Positions 27,416 to 40,200 of a DNA stretch of 64,000 nucleotides are shown in pieces. The translations under genes and the position numbers were made by a program. The notes beneath the pieces are model-generated. The model made no database searches and was not told the DNA's origin. It saw nothing but the letters and a program-made list of their open reading frames with translations. This stretch comes from Castanea sativa (taxonomy: Eukaryota; Streptophyta; Magnoliopsida; Fagales; Fagaceae): NCBI RefSeq assembly GCF_040712315.1, contig NC_134023.1, forward strand, positions 17,555,442 to 17,619,441, written 5' to 3'. Position 1 is the first letter of the stretch; every line of letters begins with the position of its first letter.

Positions 27416-27991
27416 TTACCTGGCCACCGATTGGCTGCCAAAAATTTCTTCAATGTATTCCCCCAAAGGGAACTTAACCTTAACATGCAAGGTGGAGGAG
27501 ACAGCACCCAAAGCGTCCAGCCATGGCCTGGCAAGGATGGCTGTGTATGGGGAATATGCACCGACCACAATAAAATCCACCTCAACCATTTCCGAGCCAG
27601 ACTGCACGGGAAAACGAATCTGTCCTTTTGGTACGACAGCTTTACCTTCAAAGCTTATGAGTGGCGAGTCATAAGGAGTGAGATCCTCCAGTTTCAACCT
27701 TAGCCCTTTGAATAAATCAGGATACATGATGTCGGCGCCGCTGCCTTGATCAATCATCACCTTTCTTACATCATAATTCCCTATCCTCAGAATGACCACC
27801 AGGGCGTTGTCATGGGGTTGGATGGTCCCAACCTTATCCTCCTCTGAAAATCCCAAGACGGGCACATTCGTCTTCAACCTCTTCAGCTGGGAGCCCGCCT
27901 CATCGGCCTGGGTGTGTGAAACTGCCATCACCCTGGTGGGACATGAGTTAGTCTTACCAAGTGCAGCAAAGATAACATTGATCGTTCCCAA
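27416..27991 (-). pseudogene. Retropepsin-like protease region of the Tat element
   Basis: A 191-aa open segment with one aspartic-protease motif (VMIDQGSGADIMY, where relatives usually have D-G/T-G-S-S-ADIL), the hydrophobic strand DFIVVGAYSPYTAILARPWL, and the typical order after gag. It would cleave Gag-Pol. The Gln after the catalytic Asp is unusual. The N-terminal part continues the gag-protease linker. Confidence 0.8.
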
Positions 27992-28059
27992 GGGCGGCCG
28001 AGATGAATTATTCTTCTGATTATTCGAGCTGGACTAACTGCCCTGCCCGTTTGGTTGGT

Positions 28060-29359
28060 ACAGGTGCTGCTTAAATTTTCCTTCACTGACAAGCTGCTCC
28101 AAGTGGTTTTAGAGGGTCCGACAGTTCTCGGTAGTATGACCCACATCTTGATGGTACTGACAAAAGAGATTCTGATTCCTCTTCGCAGGGTCCCCCACCA
28201 TCTTACTAGGTCATCTGAAGTAGGGCTCCTTACGGACTTTCTCTAGTAACTGGTGTACTAGTTCTCGGAACACAGTATTAATAGTCTGAGGTGTTGCCGA
28301 GCCAGCTTGTCCAGAGTAATCTCTTCTCGGCTTGTTATTGTGATATCTATCCGACCTGAAATCTTTTCTTTCCTGCAGGATAACCTTTGCCTTACCCTTT
28401 CCCTGTTGTTAGTCTTCCTCGACCCTTTTGTATTTGTCAATACAATCCATGAGGCGACGTACACTCCGTACGGGCTTTTTGGTCAACGACTTCCTCAAGT
28501 CATGATCAGTAGGAAGGCCTACCTTAAAGGTATTTATCGCTACCTCGTCAAAATCACCATCTAACTCATTAAACATCTCCCAATACCTGTCGGAGTATGC
28601 TTTCAACGTCTCGCCCTCCCTCATGGCCATAGATAATAGTGAGTCCAACGGTCGAGGAACTCTGCTGCATGTAATAAACTGTGACGTGAATGCTCTAGTA
28701 AGCTCCCCAAACGAACCTACAGACCCCGATTTAAGGTCGTTGAACCACCAAATAGCAACAGGTCCCAAGCTAGAAGGGAAGACTTTGCACATCAGGGTCT
28801 CATTATGAGAATGCACCGCCATTCTCTAGTTAAAGTGGCTCACATGTTCCACCAGATCAATCCGGCCATTATAGATGGTGAAGGTGGGCTGGGTGAACCT
28901 CTTGGGGAGCCTCCCATTCTCAATCCTATGTGAGAATGGCGATTTGGAGAGTTGGTGCAACGCCCGGCTCATACCATCGTTCCCCAAGCCCCTGGAGGGG
29001 AGCTTCCTATGCCTACGACCTGGTGGGTCATCCTCTTCACAAGAGGATGTTTTGCTGGGGGGCGACCATGACCTTGAACTGTAACTACTTCCCCGGATTT
29101 CCTTCGAAGAAGGATTAGATGAAGGTGACGCACGCCTCCGTCTGATGCAGCGCAGCTTCTTCTTAAGGTGATTAATCTCCTTTTGCATGGCCTTGGCATC
29201 ATCTTCATGGGTGGTACTGTCTCCACCGTGAGTATGACTCGCTCTAGGATATTCGGTGTGAACGCTTCCCTCCTGATCCCTCTGGCGCTCAAGACGCTCG
29301 AAAAGATCCTCAGGTTGCGATCCTTGAGATTCTGCATGGTGTGAGCCTAAGCCTGACAT
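28060..29359 (-). pseudogene. gag of the Tat element
   Basis: The frame opens at 29359 and continues through a stop at 28826 (aac tag, likely once CAG) into 28409. It shows an acidic N-terminus, an Arg/Ser-rich stretch (SSYSSRSWSPPSK), then the retrotransposon gag domain (CKVFPSSLGPVAIWWFNDL, FTSQFITCSRVPRP, KAYSDRYWEMFNEL). Further down, across more stops, CQYHQDVGHTTENCRTL is the modified zinc knuckle usual in this branch (near 28100-28160). Structural coat protein of the particle; broken by several stops. Confidence 0.9.
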
Positions 29360-29389
29360 GGTATTCCAGCTCCTCCAATACTAGATTTT

Positions 29390-29404
29390 CCACAGACGGC
29401 GCCA
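29390..29404 (-). other. Primer-binding site of the Tat element
   Basis: Two bases inside the 5' LTR, the minus strand reads TGGCGCCGTCTGTGG. It starts TGG as expected for pairing with a tRNA CCA end; the first nine to ten bases fit the 3' end of tRNA-Asp, the rest do not, so the primer tRNA is not settled. Confidence 0.7.
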
Positions 29405-29406
29405 AT

Positions 29407-30258
29407 TGTAAGTGCACAATTGCGCCTGGACCCAAAGACAAACGTGGGCTCGGGCCCAATGAGCCTTAAATAATAAAATTTGTAGAGTGTGGATTTGAAA
29501 TCTAGTTTAGGGGTGTTGGAAATTTGATAAACAGACTAGAGTGTTACAGTATTTGCAAATAGCAAACAAATGTGACAAAGGAACCTCCTTGGACGTAAGC
29601 CGAGGCCGATTTGTGTATTATTTCTCTTTCTCTTTCAAAGGTTACAGTTCTAGTTCTTTTTCAGTTACCTCCCCGATCCCTCTTTCTTTACTCTCTTCTC
29701 TTCTTAAATACTTCTTCTTCTTCCCTCTTTGTCCACGTGTCACACAAATCTTATCCTTCGATCCCCCTTTCGTTACTCTCTTCTCTTCTTAAATACTTCT
29801 TCTTCTTCCCTCTTTGTCCACATGTCACACAAATCTTATCCTTCGATCCCCCCCCCTTTCCACCACTTTCCTGAAGTCTTTAAATAATAGTAGAAATGTT
29901 GAATTCTGCTGTTCAGGGATCACTTCCCCATTAATGCGGCTAGGGAGGTAGGTGCAGGGTCTTTAATATGGAGGTAGCAGCCTTTTTCTGAGATATTTCT
30001 CTCACACCGTCGTGTCTAGAGGGTACTTGGATCCCCCTCTTAACCAACATTTTTTCTAGAATTCTGCCTCTAATCTTCTTGGCTAATCCCATGGTCATCG
30101 CGGGTCTGTCCGAGGGGAGATTCGTCCTCGGACGGATCCTCGGACCTTCGCCTTGTAGGCCGACTTGCAGTCCTAGAGGCCTTTAGTCAAAAACGAATTG
30201 GCGCCTATCAATAAAGCCCAAGGCCCAAATACTTGCTCAGGTCCTTTTACTCTCCACA
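29407..30258 (-). repeat. 5' LTR of the Tat element (852 bp)
   Basis: Partner of 18308-19241, TG...CA, with two instead of three 85-bp internal units. Transcription of gag-pol would start in this LTR and run leftward. Confidence 0.95.
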
Positions 30259-30263
30259 CCAGT

Positions 30264-32293
30264 AATACGTCAATATGAAAAATACTTGGGGTTGCCAGCA
30301 CTAGTGGGTTGAGCAAAAAAACAAAACTTCATTTATCTAAAGGAGAGAGTATGGAAGAAGTTACAAGGTTGGAAGGAAAAGTTGTTCTCCCAAGCCAGTA
30401 GGGAAGTTCTTATTAAGTCCATTATCCAAGTCATTTCAACATATACAATGAGTTGCTTCAAACTTCTCAAATGTCTGATTAAAGAATTGGAAGTTCTTAT
30501 TTGCAAATTTTGGTGAGGATGTAGTGGGGAATCGAGGAATGTGCATTGGGTTCAATGGGAGAGGTTGTGTGAGGTGTAAGAGGTGGGAGGCATGGGCTTG
30601 AAAGAAATTAAAAAGTTCAATGATGCCCTATTAACAAAACAAATCTGGCAGATGATAAACAACCCGGCAAGAATCCCTTTGATATAAAGTGTTCAAAGTC
30701 AGATTCTTCCCAAACTCCTCTATCCTAGAAGCAAAGGATTTTGTCATTGGTTCCTACGCTTGGATAAGTATTGTCAATGCTAGAGATGTAATTCAGAAAG
30801 ACATGGTTTGGCGAATTGGGAATGGTCAGTCAGTCTGGATCAAGGAAGACAAATGGCTACTTGTGAAATCCAGTAGTTTTATTATTTCACCTCTCCCTAC
30901 ATTTTTTCCCGAGACAAGAGTGAGCTCTTTAATTGATTCAGATTTGGGTTTGTGGAAAACAGACTTAGTTCAGTAATTGTTTCTTCCTCATGAAGCGTCA
31001 TTGATCTTGGGGATCCCACTTAGTCTTAGAAGCCCAACTGATCGTGTTGTGTGGGCTTATTCTCCCTCTAGTATGTTCTCAACAAGTAGTGCCTACAAGC
31101 TTTTGGTTGCCTCTGCCACAGCTAGTAATGCTGGGAGTTCTAGATTGGAACCACAAAAACAATTTTGGAAAGGGATATGGCAGTTGTGTGTAGCCAACAA
31201 AATCAAGCACTTTATTTGGAGAGCCTGCAACAACGCTCTTTCAACAAAGTGCAATCATTTTCAGTGACAAATAACCATTTCAGATACATGTGAACTCTAC
31301 AATGGTGTTCCTGAGCATGATTTGCATGCCTTTTGGCTTTGCAAGGAAGTGGAAAGTGAGTGGAGTGCACACAATTGATTCTAGCAATCTGTTTCCTCCC
31401 TCCTTTGAATATTTGTGATTTACTTAACCGTTTTCTGCAGGTTAATGATGATTTTAGAAAGGAGATATTTGTGGTTTTAGCACGGTGTTTGCTTCAGAAA
31501 TTTGCTCTTTGGCGAATACTTTGCTTCAGAAATTTCTGGTGGTCCAGGAAGAAGATTCAAATGAGCCTCGGCCTGCAATTATGCATCAGTGGCACCCTCT
31601 AGAACCAGAAATGTATAAAGTGAATTTTGATGTTGCTGTCTTCAAGGTCACCAACTCAGCTGGAATTGGTGTCATTGTTCATGATTGGCGTGGTGAGGCC
31701 ATTGGAGCTCTGTCAATGCCAATCTCGTTGTCCAACTCCATATCTAATATGGAAGCTTTAGCATGTCACCGGGCTGTACAATTTGCTGCTGAAATTGGTC
31801 TTCACAGAGTTACATTCGAAGGGGATTCAGTTATAGTGATCAACGCCATTTCTCAAGGGAGTGCTGCATTGTCTTCTTATGGAAATATTGTGGAGGATAT
31901 TCAGGGGGTGTTTGGCAACCCTTTTGCAAACAACAATTTTCAGTTTTTAAACAACATTTTATGTATTTTTATACACTTTTTCACCCATACGTATTTTCAC
32001 AAATATTTTCAAACAACAATTTTCAGTTTTTAAACACATGTACCAAACGGACTCTCAATTTTTAGTTTCAGTTTTCCAGTTTTTTGATTTCGTTCATGCG
32101 CACCGTACTTGTAATTTTGTTGTTGAAGCTTTAGCTTAAAAAGCAAAAAAAACTCGTTGGGGCTCCAGGTTTGGTTGGAAGTAATGCCTGAAGACATTGC
32201 CCCTTTAGTTGATTTTGAAGTTCCTTAGTTCTTGATCATCAATACATTTCCAGATTCATAGTTTGGTTTCTCAAAAAAAAAAAAAAAAAAAAA
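30264..32293 (+). pseudogene. LINE A, 3' part: post-RT region, RNase H and poly-A tail
   Basis: Continuation of LINE A after the Gypsy insertion. Seen with stops: the YEKYLGLPALVG segment, WKEKLFSQASREVLIKSII, GGMGLKEIKKFNDALLTKQIWQ, the zinc-binding reverse-transcriptase tail (WKGIWQLCVANKIKHFIWRA, near 31160-31230), and an RNase H-like domain (31590-31910: VNFDVAVF, GVIVHDWRGE, NMEALACHRAVQFA, VTFEGDSVIVINAI). The end of ORF2 follows, then a 22-A tail at 32272-32293. A small palindromic insert (about 31917-32055) splits the RNase H domain. Confidence 0.88.
31917..32055. mobile_element. Small MITE-like insert in the LINE A RNase H domain
   Basis: The LINE frame runs to the codons for VEDIQ, then about 140 bases intervene, and coding resumes at QFLVSVFQFFDFVHAHRTC. 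The insert starts GGGTGTTTGGCAA and ends in the inverted complement of GAGTCCGTTTGGTAC, a common MITE terminal style. It holds two direct copies of caacaattttcagtttttaa. No clear target duplication was found, so the exact ends are uncertain. Confidence 0.45.
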
Positions 32294-33480
32294 GGTGGTC
32301 CCTTACAATTATTCAAGATTTACATTTTTGATTTTCTTGTGCAAAGAATTATATCAATATATGTATCTATTTATGGCCAAATTCGTAATCAAAGTGTATC
32401 TTTATTTTTTCTTTTCTTTTCTTTCTTGTTTCTTTTTTGGCCGTTTAGCTCTAGTCCACCCTTCCCTTTCTTTTCCCATGGGAAAGAAGAGAGTAATATT
32501 GTGTGGTTCATGGAACAACAAAACTCCAGTCAGTGGAGTATTCTATATATACCACAATTTAAAAATCAATTTCTATAAAATAAATACTTGTGAATTGTAA
32601 TAAAATGAATTACACTTTATAACAATTAGTAAGTTGACTGTGTAATGCACGGGTAATATTGTAATGTTTTATTATTATTATTATGTTTTAGAAAGTTATA
32701 CATATATTATAGCATATTTGTTATAAAAATTTGTTTGTAATATGTTCATCATAAAAAACAACAATTATAGATTGCATGCACATATCCATTGTAATTATTC
32801 TATTTTTTTAATAAAAAACAACAACAACAACAACTTAGGATTAATATTGTATAACAAAATTTGATAAAATCATATTAATTCATTCCATATTATTGATTTT
32901 TATTATGTGATGTAATAAAGAGTTTCACTACAAAATCTTTTTTTTTTCTTCAATGATTTATTATCATGATATGGTGTCACTTGTAAAGCTTGTTGAGGGG
33001 TATGTTATCATTATTTGTTTCTTCATATTCAACATTTGAAGTTTGGTCTGTCTCTATTTGTTTAATTTTTGAGCTTTCATCACTTTTTCCTTTTGTTGCA
33101 TTTGTGTTAATCACTAAAGAATTGGCACTGGAAGATTCTTGACTGAATTTTACAAAGTTTGGACCTCCGAATTTGTTGTCACTAAGATTTTTCGTAGGTA
33201 TTTGTATTCATATTAAATTTTAGTGATATGATATTTTTTGTAAATGTTTTTATAATTTTTTTTTGGTTAATTTAGGAATAGTGTAGAAAAATGGTTAATA
33301 TGGCATATTGGATAGTGTATTTTTCTTTTCTTCTATATTTTTTTGTCATTTGAAGGTGTATAAAAAATCTTAGCAACTTTGTTATTTTCAAAACCATCCT
33401 TTAGATTGAATACACTTGAATGAAGTAGGAAAATGCTTCTTCTTTTTTCCTGAAAAATTTTCTTCAAATCATGTGGGATT
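32294..33480. other. AT-rich intergenic DNA
   Basis: No gene is seen. The stretch near 32636-32660 reads acgggtaatattg, the complement of a motif common near Helitron 3' ends. That fits the replication protein A relic just downstream on the minus strand, but no hairpin plus CTRR end could be confirmed. Confidence 0.4.
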
Positions 33481-33900
33481 CCTTCTCCAAAATCAATTTG
33501 CATGTGAGGAATACAAAATATATTATGATCAATAGTTTTATAATAATTTAAATAAGTTGTACCTTAATTTTTTTTTAGCAAGATCTCCTGTAGATTTATT
33601 TAGGATTTTCTCAGCGTCTTAATTAAATATCATAAAAGTTGTTTTGTCAGTTGCATCAAAAACTTCAATTTGAATCTTATATCTCAAGTAGTTTGTAGTT
33701 GTATATCTAGTAGTTATAATGAGATGAATATATTATAAATATTTGGAGAGTATGTAGTTAATGTGAGTGCCTCTAACTTTGGAATAGAGAGATTTGTTTT
33801 TGTTTCACATTTTGCACACCAAAATGATCCTAATTATGGTTTAACCTTCCTTCCACAAAGCACGCACGATATATAATACCAATCCATTGTTGTATCAATC
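33480..33900 (-). pseudogene. Replication protein A large-subunit relic (possible Helitron cargo)
   Basis: Minus-strand translation gives the RPA1 C-terminal zinc module: WYYISCVLCGRKVKP, a stop, then GSFWCAKCETKTNLSIPKLE (about 33886 to 33770), with the C-x2-C...C-x2-C pattern. The OB-fold strand RYKIQIEVFDATDKTTFMIF, a stop, and DAEKILNKSTGDL follow near 33692-33585. A preceding, less clear segment may extend to about 34200. RPA1 binds single-stranded DNA; plant Helitrons often carry RPA1-like genes, and plant genomes also hold many RPA1 relatives. Broken by stops and A/T insertions. Whether it is Helitron-borne is inference. Confidence 0.65.
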
Positions 33901-34843
33901 TTGCTTGTTGTTGCAATACCCTAACAATTCACATCCTACAATGAACTTTGAAGTTAATATGTATTATTTCTTAATGTAAATAATATGATGTGTTATTATT
34001 TTTTCATGTAAATGATGAGTATAATTTGAAATGATTAACAAAAATGTTTCATAAGATCCTATTCAATGCATTTTATCTCTGTTATTATCTTCGTATTCTT
34101 TAAAGATAAATCCTCTTATGAATTCTTTTGCATCTATTTTTCGTATTTCTTGTATAGGATCATGTTTTTTTACCATTTCTATCATTGATTTTTTTTTTAA
34201 AGAAAATATTATGTAAATGACATTTTGTGAGATAGTATATGTTATTTATTAGAATTTTTTTGTTATTATAAATTTTAAAAGTATGCACTTATCAATTATT
34301 TCAGCAACCTTAAGAATCTCAAGATTTATATATTTTTTTGTTGCTCTGATCGATGACAAAGAGAATTTTCCTAAATAAATTGCATAGAACATTATTAATT
34401 TACAAAAGCATATTGAAGAAATTTAGGGAAAAAAAAGGAATACATAATTTCATGAGAATGAGATTTTCTAAAGGTATCATCTATACATTGGGGGGGGGGG
34501 GGGGGAAGAGAACTTGTAAGTGGGTAAGAGAGTTTTAGTTTTGATTTACACATAAGAAGGGCCAAATTTGGGTCATAAACATGTAAGGTAATAATTGGAC
34601 TTGGACCTTTCATAAAATTTAGTCTATTTTTAAAAGGTGGTCCATTTTGTAGAAAATTTGGTCTAATTGTCAAGAGCAGCCCATATTTTATATAATTGTA
34701 AAAATAAATTACCATGATCTATTTGATAACAGTAAAAAAAAATAAAAATAAACACTTAATAAAAATAGGTAAAAATGTCTAAATGCAAAATTGAAGTGTC
34801 ATATAATAGGATCTCATGCAAGAGACCTCTTGCGGAAGTGCAT

Positions 34844-34922
<79 letters not shown>

Positions 34923-35385
34923 ATTGATGATTGATTATAATCCTTGCATATGCTGGAATATAATTAAAGACAACGATAATTTATCTTCTCTAAACTCTAA
35001 TCAATCAGAGTGCTGTTGAGTGTTGACATCAAATTTTCAAAATAAAAATCACTTTCTTTCCTACAAATTCTATAACTTCAGGCCCACCACACCATGCACA
35101 TATAATATCCATATAAAGACTGAAAATTTGTGTCAATGATATTTGCTCAAGGCCACATATATATATATATAGTCACTTAAAGTCAAAATTTAAAGAAAGT
35201 CCAATTAGAATTTAAACTGGAGTCTAATTTTACGTCATATATTCCATCTAACTTTTAAATATCACTTTTCCAATTTCCATGCAACTCACAAAGCCCATTG
35301 GCTATAAATCCTCGTTCTCTAGGTTTCTTTGAATTCAATAAAATATCACTTTTTTATAAACTTCCCCATTTGCTTTGATATCTCC
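33901..35385. other. AT-rich DNA with microsatellites
   Basis: No gene is seen. Contains a poly-G run near 34490-34505, a CT repeat running into an AT repeat at about 34845-34920, and the presumed decayed promoter of GST copy B at the right edge (a ggctataaatcc TATA-like site near 35300). Confidence 0.45.
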
Positions 35386-35441
35386 AGCGGGTTTGGGTTG
35401 AGAGCCAGGATTGCGCTGGCTGAGAAGGGTATTAAATATGA

Positions 35442-35762
<321 letters not shown>

Positions 35763-36467
35763 TAAACTATTGAGAGTGATTAAGGCATACCAAGAAAGTG
35801 AGTTGATTAAAGTAGAAGGGAAAAAAATTGGCAATTTTACCTCTTATACTGTACCCTTATTTGTTCTTATCATTTTAAAATTTTAAAATACAAGAATATC
35901 ACTCTAAATTATAACTTGTGTTTTTTTGCACCTTACTGTCAATTGGGCTATAACTTGAATGAAAAAGCATGTCACGTGAGACTCACGTGACCTCTGCATA
36001 TACGGTACCACATGATTAGACTGAATCAACCATCTTCAATTCCTTAAAACAAAATCGTTTAACAAATTTAACTCTTATAGTGTCACATAACCTTTTATTT
36101 TAGGGGATTGAAAATGACAATTCGGCTTTTTCATATGATGCATCTTATGCAGTGGTCACGTTAATCATATGTGACATGTTTTTCCGTCTAAGTTAAGAGA
36201 CCACTTGATGGTAGGCTACAAAGTGAGACACAAGTTATAATTTAAAATGGTAATTATGTAATCTGAGATTTTTGGGTGGTAAGTCATGTAAATTAATGAG
36301 GATATAGTTTAAGGTGATAAATGTAAATAAGAGTATAATTTAGAGTAATAAAATAAAATAACAAACTAAAACAAAAATAACTTTACTAAAAGCAGTAAAT
36401 TTTTTTTGACAAAAAGTATAATACTAGATAGAATACAAAAAAGAAACTAAATACATAATAGCGAAAT

Positions 36468-36509
<42 letters not shown>

Positions 36510-36637
36510 AGGGTACCTCTAGAACAAAAAAAAAATGCAATTGTAAAAAAAATTAATGATCAAAATTCCTAGGCACCATCTTAGTCTCTTAAAATTCTCT
36601 CCTTCCAAATTGAACTTGTGTACTACCTATGTGGACG

Positions 36638-37217
36638 ATGGAACAACTGACAATGAGTTCGAACAATCTATCACTCTCGGATAAGGAAGGTCTGGATTCA
36701 TCCTGCTTGAAGATCATAGGAGGGGCGAATGTGTTATTGCTGCGAAATTCTTCACCTCACGATTCCTCCAAATGGAAGCAGTTGCTAGCACTTTCTGGCA
36801 ACTTTGGAGGACAACAAATGGTTTAAGAGTTAGGAACCAAGGAAACAATATTGTATTGTTTGTGTTCAATAATCTAGCGGATGTCGGTAAAATTTTAAAA
36901 AGCCAACCTTGGAGTTTTGATAGGCATCTGAAAGTCATGCAACGATATACAAGAGATGCACCAGTGCATGAGCTAGCTTTCAGCAAAGTACCATTTTAGG
37001 TTCAAGTCCATGACATCCCTACTAGTTTTCTAACTAGGAAAGTTGAAGAAAATTTTTGCGAAATAGTGGGTAATATTCAAAGGTCCAACAGAGCGGTGGA
37101 TGAGGATTGAGGTAGTTTTATTCGAGTGTAGAGGTAGAGTCATTACCTTACCCAGTGGAGAGAAGAGATGGATTAGATTCAAATATGAACGATAATCAAG
37201 TCTATGCTATTGGTGTG
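36638..37217 (+). pseudogene. LINE B ORF1, 5' part
   Basis: ORF1 of a plant L1 LINE (DUF4283 type nucleic-acid binding protein). It begins MEQLTMSSNNLSLSDKEG, shifts frame near 36780, and continues WQLWRTTNGLRVRNQGNNIV, SQPWSFDRHLKVMQRYTRDA, VHELAFSKVPF, a stop, VQVHDIPTSFLT. The zinc knuckle begins at the very end (CYWCG), where CACTA-2 is inserted. Confidence 0.82.
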
Positions 37218-40200
37218 CACTATAAGAAACTTGGCTATTTTCAACGGTTGAAACCGTTGAAAAAAGTATTAAAAACTGCCGAAAAAAGTATTTTCAACGA
37301 TTGGAATGACCGTAGAGAACCGTTGTTAAAAACCATATCGAGAAAATTTTTCTACAGCCTATGCAAAAGTTGAAAAAAGTATTATATATTTATCAACGGT
37401 TAATAACCGTTGAAATATATACACATAAATGTAGATTAAAGTATGCTTATTACTTTTATCCAAAGGCACTCAACCGTTGAAATAAGTATTTTCTCTTAAA
37501 AAAAATAAAATTTTGAATGCACTCTTTCACATTAATCAAAATTTAATAACCTGAAACAAACTGTAAAAATCAATACAACTCAGCTACTCTGCCTGCTACT
37601 CTTTACACTCTAAAATTTACATTATTCATCTACCTTTCAAAATAGAAGATTCTTATAACCTTTAACCTTCAAGACCAATTCATTGGAAATTTTAAAAACA
37701 CAGGGACTCGCATCTGCCATCCAGACATCTGGGATCTATAGCTAGGTCCTCTTCAATACGCATTAGATCCCATTAATCACTAAGTTCTTTTGATGCTTGC
37801 AAAAAGTGTTGTCCATCAGTCATTGTTATAAGTGCCAAACCTGAACAAAAAGACAAATAAGGGTAATTCATTTAGGAAGAAAATGCACCTACCTAAAAAA
37901 ATAAAATAAAATAAAACCAACACAAAAAAAGTCACATATTAGCAATTTACAAATGTACTTAGTATGTGAAGGTGAATGATTGGACTGAACTATCAACATT
38001 TTAAAAGAGATAATTTATTCTAATAACATTTCCAAAATTCAAATTCAAACTGACCATATCAGAACAGAGCGAACTAGCTAAAACTAAAAGAAAAACAATA
38101 AACAAAAACAAATGATTGTGCACATGCTTAACCAAAATCGTAGAACCACTCTATGAAGAACACAAACTCCCCAAAGATTGAGCAATTCACCAATGCTTAT
38201 TGTTATCCATTACCGCATAAGCCTTTGCTTTTAGATCAGCTAGATGAACATTCATTGGTAAATAACTATGGATGTCTACAAAATCATCCAACTAAAATCC
38301 CAGAGAGAGTTATGAGGTTTATAGAGGAATTACCACCAAAATTTGAAGGAAAAAGGATGAGCCTGCCTCAGAAATATATCTAGCCAACCCCAATCAGTTT
38401 CACTAAAACCTATATGAGTCGAGATTAAGAAGCAACCCCACACAAAAACCAGAAAACATCACATAAATAATTAATTTTTAGAAGCAATAAGGACTTAAAT
38501 TGAATTCTTGTGCATAAGCCTTAGGCATGTAAATCAAGAATCATTTGATTAGATAAATTGAAATTGGAGTGCAACCCCAAGAAAGCCCTAATGAGGAAGA
38601 CAGAGAAACAAAATAGACCTTGAACCAGAGACTGATGGAGATGGACGTGAATATTTTCTCTTTGGAGATATGCTGCAAACAACATATAAAATCTCATTTC
38701 AAATCTTACTTCACAAAAACTATTTTACTAAAAAACCTATTTTACTTAACAAACCAAAAGTTAAAAGCTAACCTCTCACTCCTTCCACTATAGCTACAGC
38801 TACGACTAGGGCTTCTCGACATGTAAGGACTTCTAGAGTAGCTCTGTCTTGAATCACAGCTGCGACTTCTAGAGTAACTCCACCTCGAATCATACTCTCT
38901 CACCTAGACAAAGCAAGTAGATAAGTAAAAGCAAAATGAATAAAGAAAACCAGAATTCAGTATATCAAGAGACTGTCACATACCCATACGTAAGACCGAG
39001 AAAAAACATTCCAAAATTCAGAATCATCAAGTTTTTTGATCTACAAGGCAAGAGAAGAAGAGAACTCACAAAGGGAATAATGACGTTTTCCTTTAAAAGG
39101 ATTCTCAACTCAAATCCAGTTCCAGTTGAAAAAGAAAAGTAGTGTATTTTAATAAAATAAAAAAAAGGTTTCTATACAATTAATAATAGTTTAGTAACTT
39201 ACTGCATACTTCATGTCATCATAGTGTGCGTAATCCACAATTCTTGTCATGCCTACAAAGAGGGGAAAAAATAATTGAAAATGAGAACTTTTCCAATGCA
39301 ATGGAAGAACTCTATATCCAAATGAAAACATATGATGGGATGAAGGCAATAAAATCTCTTTTTTCATCAATATGCCACACTACTTGGCCACTAACACTAC
39401 AGATTCAGCCCATTCAGGACACTGCTATATCTGATAGACATCCAAAAGTCTAAAATAGAAAGGGACTTCTAATTTTAATTAAAAAAATTTATGTTTTATT
39501 AGTAGTCATTTAGAGGAGAACATTTAGCAAGGACTATAAAGCAATGAATACTGAAGCAACCCAATTTGCTAGATAATTTCCAATTTCCAAGTTAGTGCTG
39601 TGCTCACATCTAATCACCCATTATGTTTTAATCAGAATGATTATGCTCCAGATGGAATATCAGATCTCTTTATTTAGCTAGAACCTCTAATTCTTCACTA
39701 TGCTGAGAATAAACCAATCACAAATTGCTAATAGCATAAAATAGTTCTTTGACCACCCAGTTTTTGTATCTTTGTTCATACTCTTGTATAATAAGGAAAA
39801 GAAAGGGACAAAATAGTTAATCAAACTTACCACCACGGTCACAGAATACTTGAGAGAAAAGGACATCACAGAATACTTTGTATAACTGAAAAGAGATGTA
39901 TTGAAGGCAACACATAACACGATAGTCAGAATGCTTGGGAGCAGCTCGGCTACTGCCACTACCACCATAACTGCCATGATGATCTGCTGATGACGAATTT
40001 CCTCGCCCACCATGTGCAAGTTCAACCTTTAAATGCAAATAAAAAAATTCATGAGAAAATATTGAAAAAGCAACAAAGATAAATAGATAAACGCAAATAC
40101 TCTGAAGTAGAAGTAAACATAAATAGGCTGTGTCACTACTCGTAAGCGATAACCATCAAAGTTGTAACCATCCCGGTAATAAATTTCATCTTCAGCATCA

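Larger units (their letters stand above)
18308..30258 (-). mobile_element. Ty3/Gypsy LTR retrotransposon, Tat lineage, 11.95 kb
   Basis: LTRs are at 18308-19241 and 29407-30258, both TG...CA, flanked by CCAGT (18303-18307 and 30259-30263). gag-pol runs on the minus strand, so the 29407-30258 LTR is the 5' one. Order on the minus strand: gag with a CCHC-like motif, protease, reverse transcriptase, Gypsy RNase H, a second RNase H, integrase. A 151-bp tandem array follows, then a long ORF on the opposite strand before the 3' LTR. The dual RNase H plus an extra antisense ORF is known for the Tat/Ogre branch. Several stop codons and at least one frameshift break gag-pol. The LTRs differ at several per cent of positions by eye, so it is not very recent. 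Confidence 0.95.

Noticed and set aside
38153..38383. 76-aa ORF inside CACTA-2
   Set aside because: No recognisable domain and no splice or promoter context; kept only as a note under the element.
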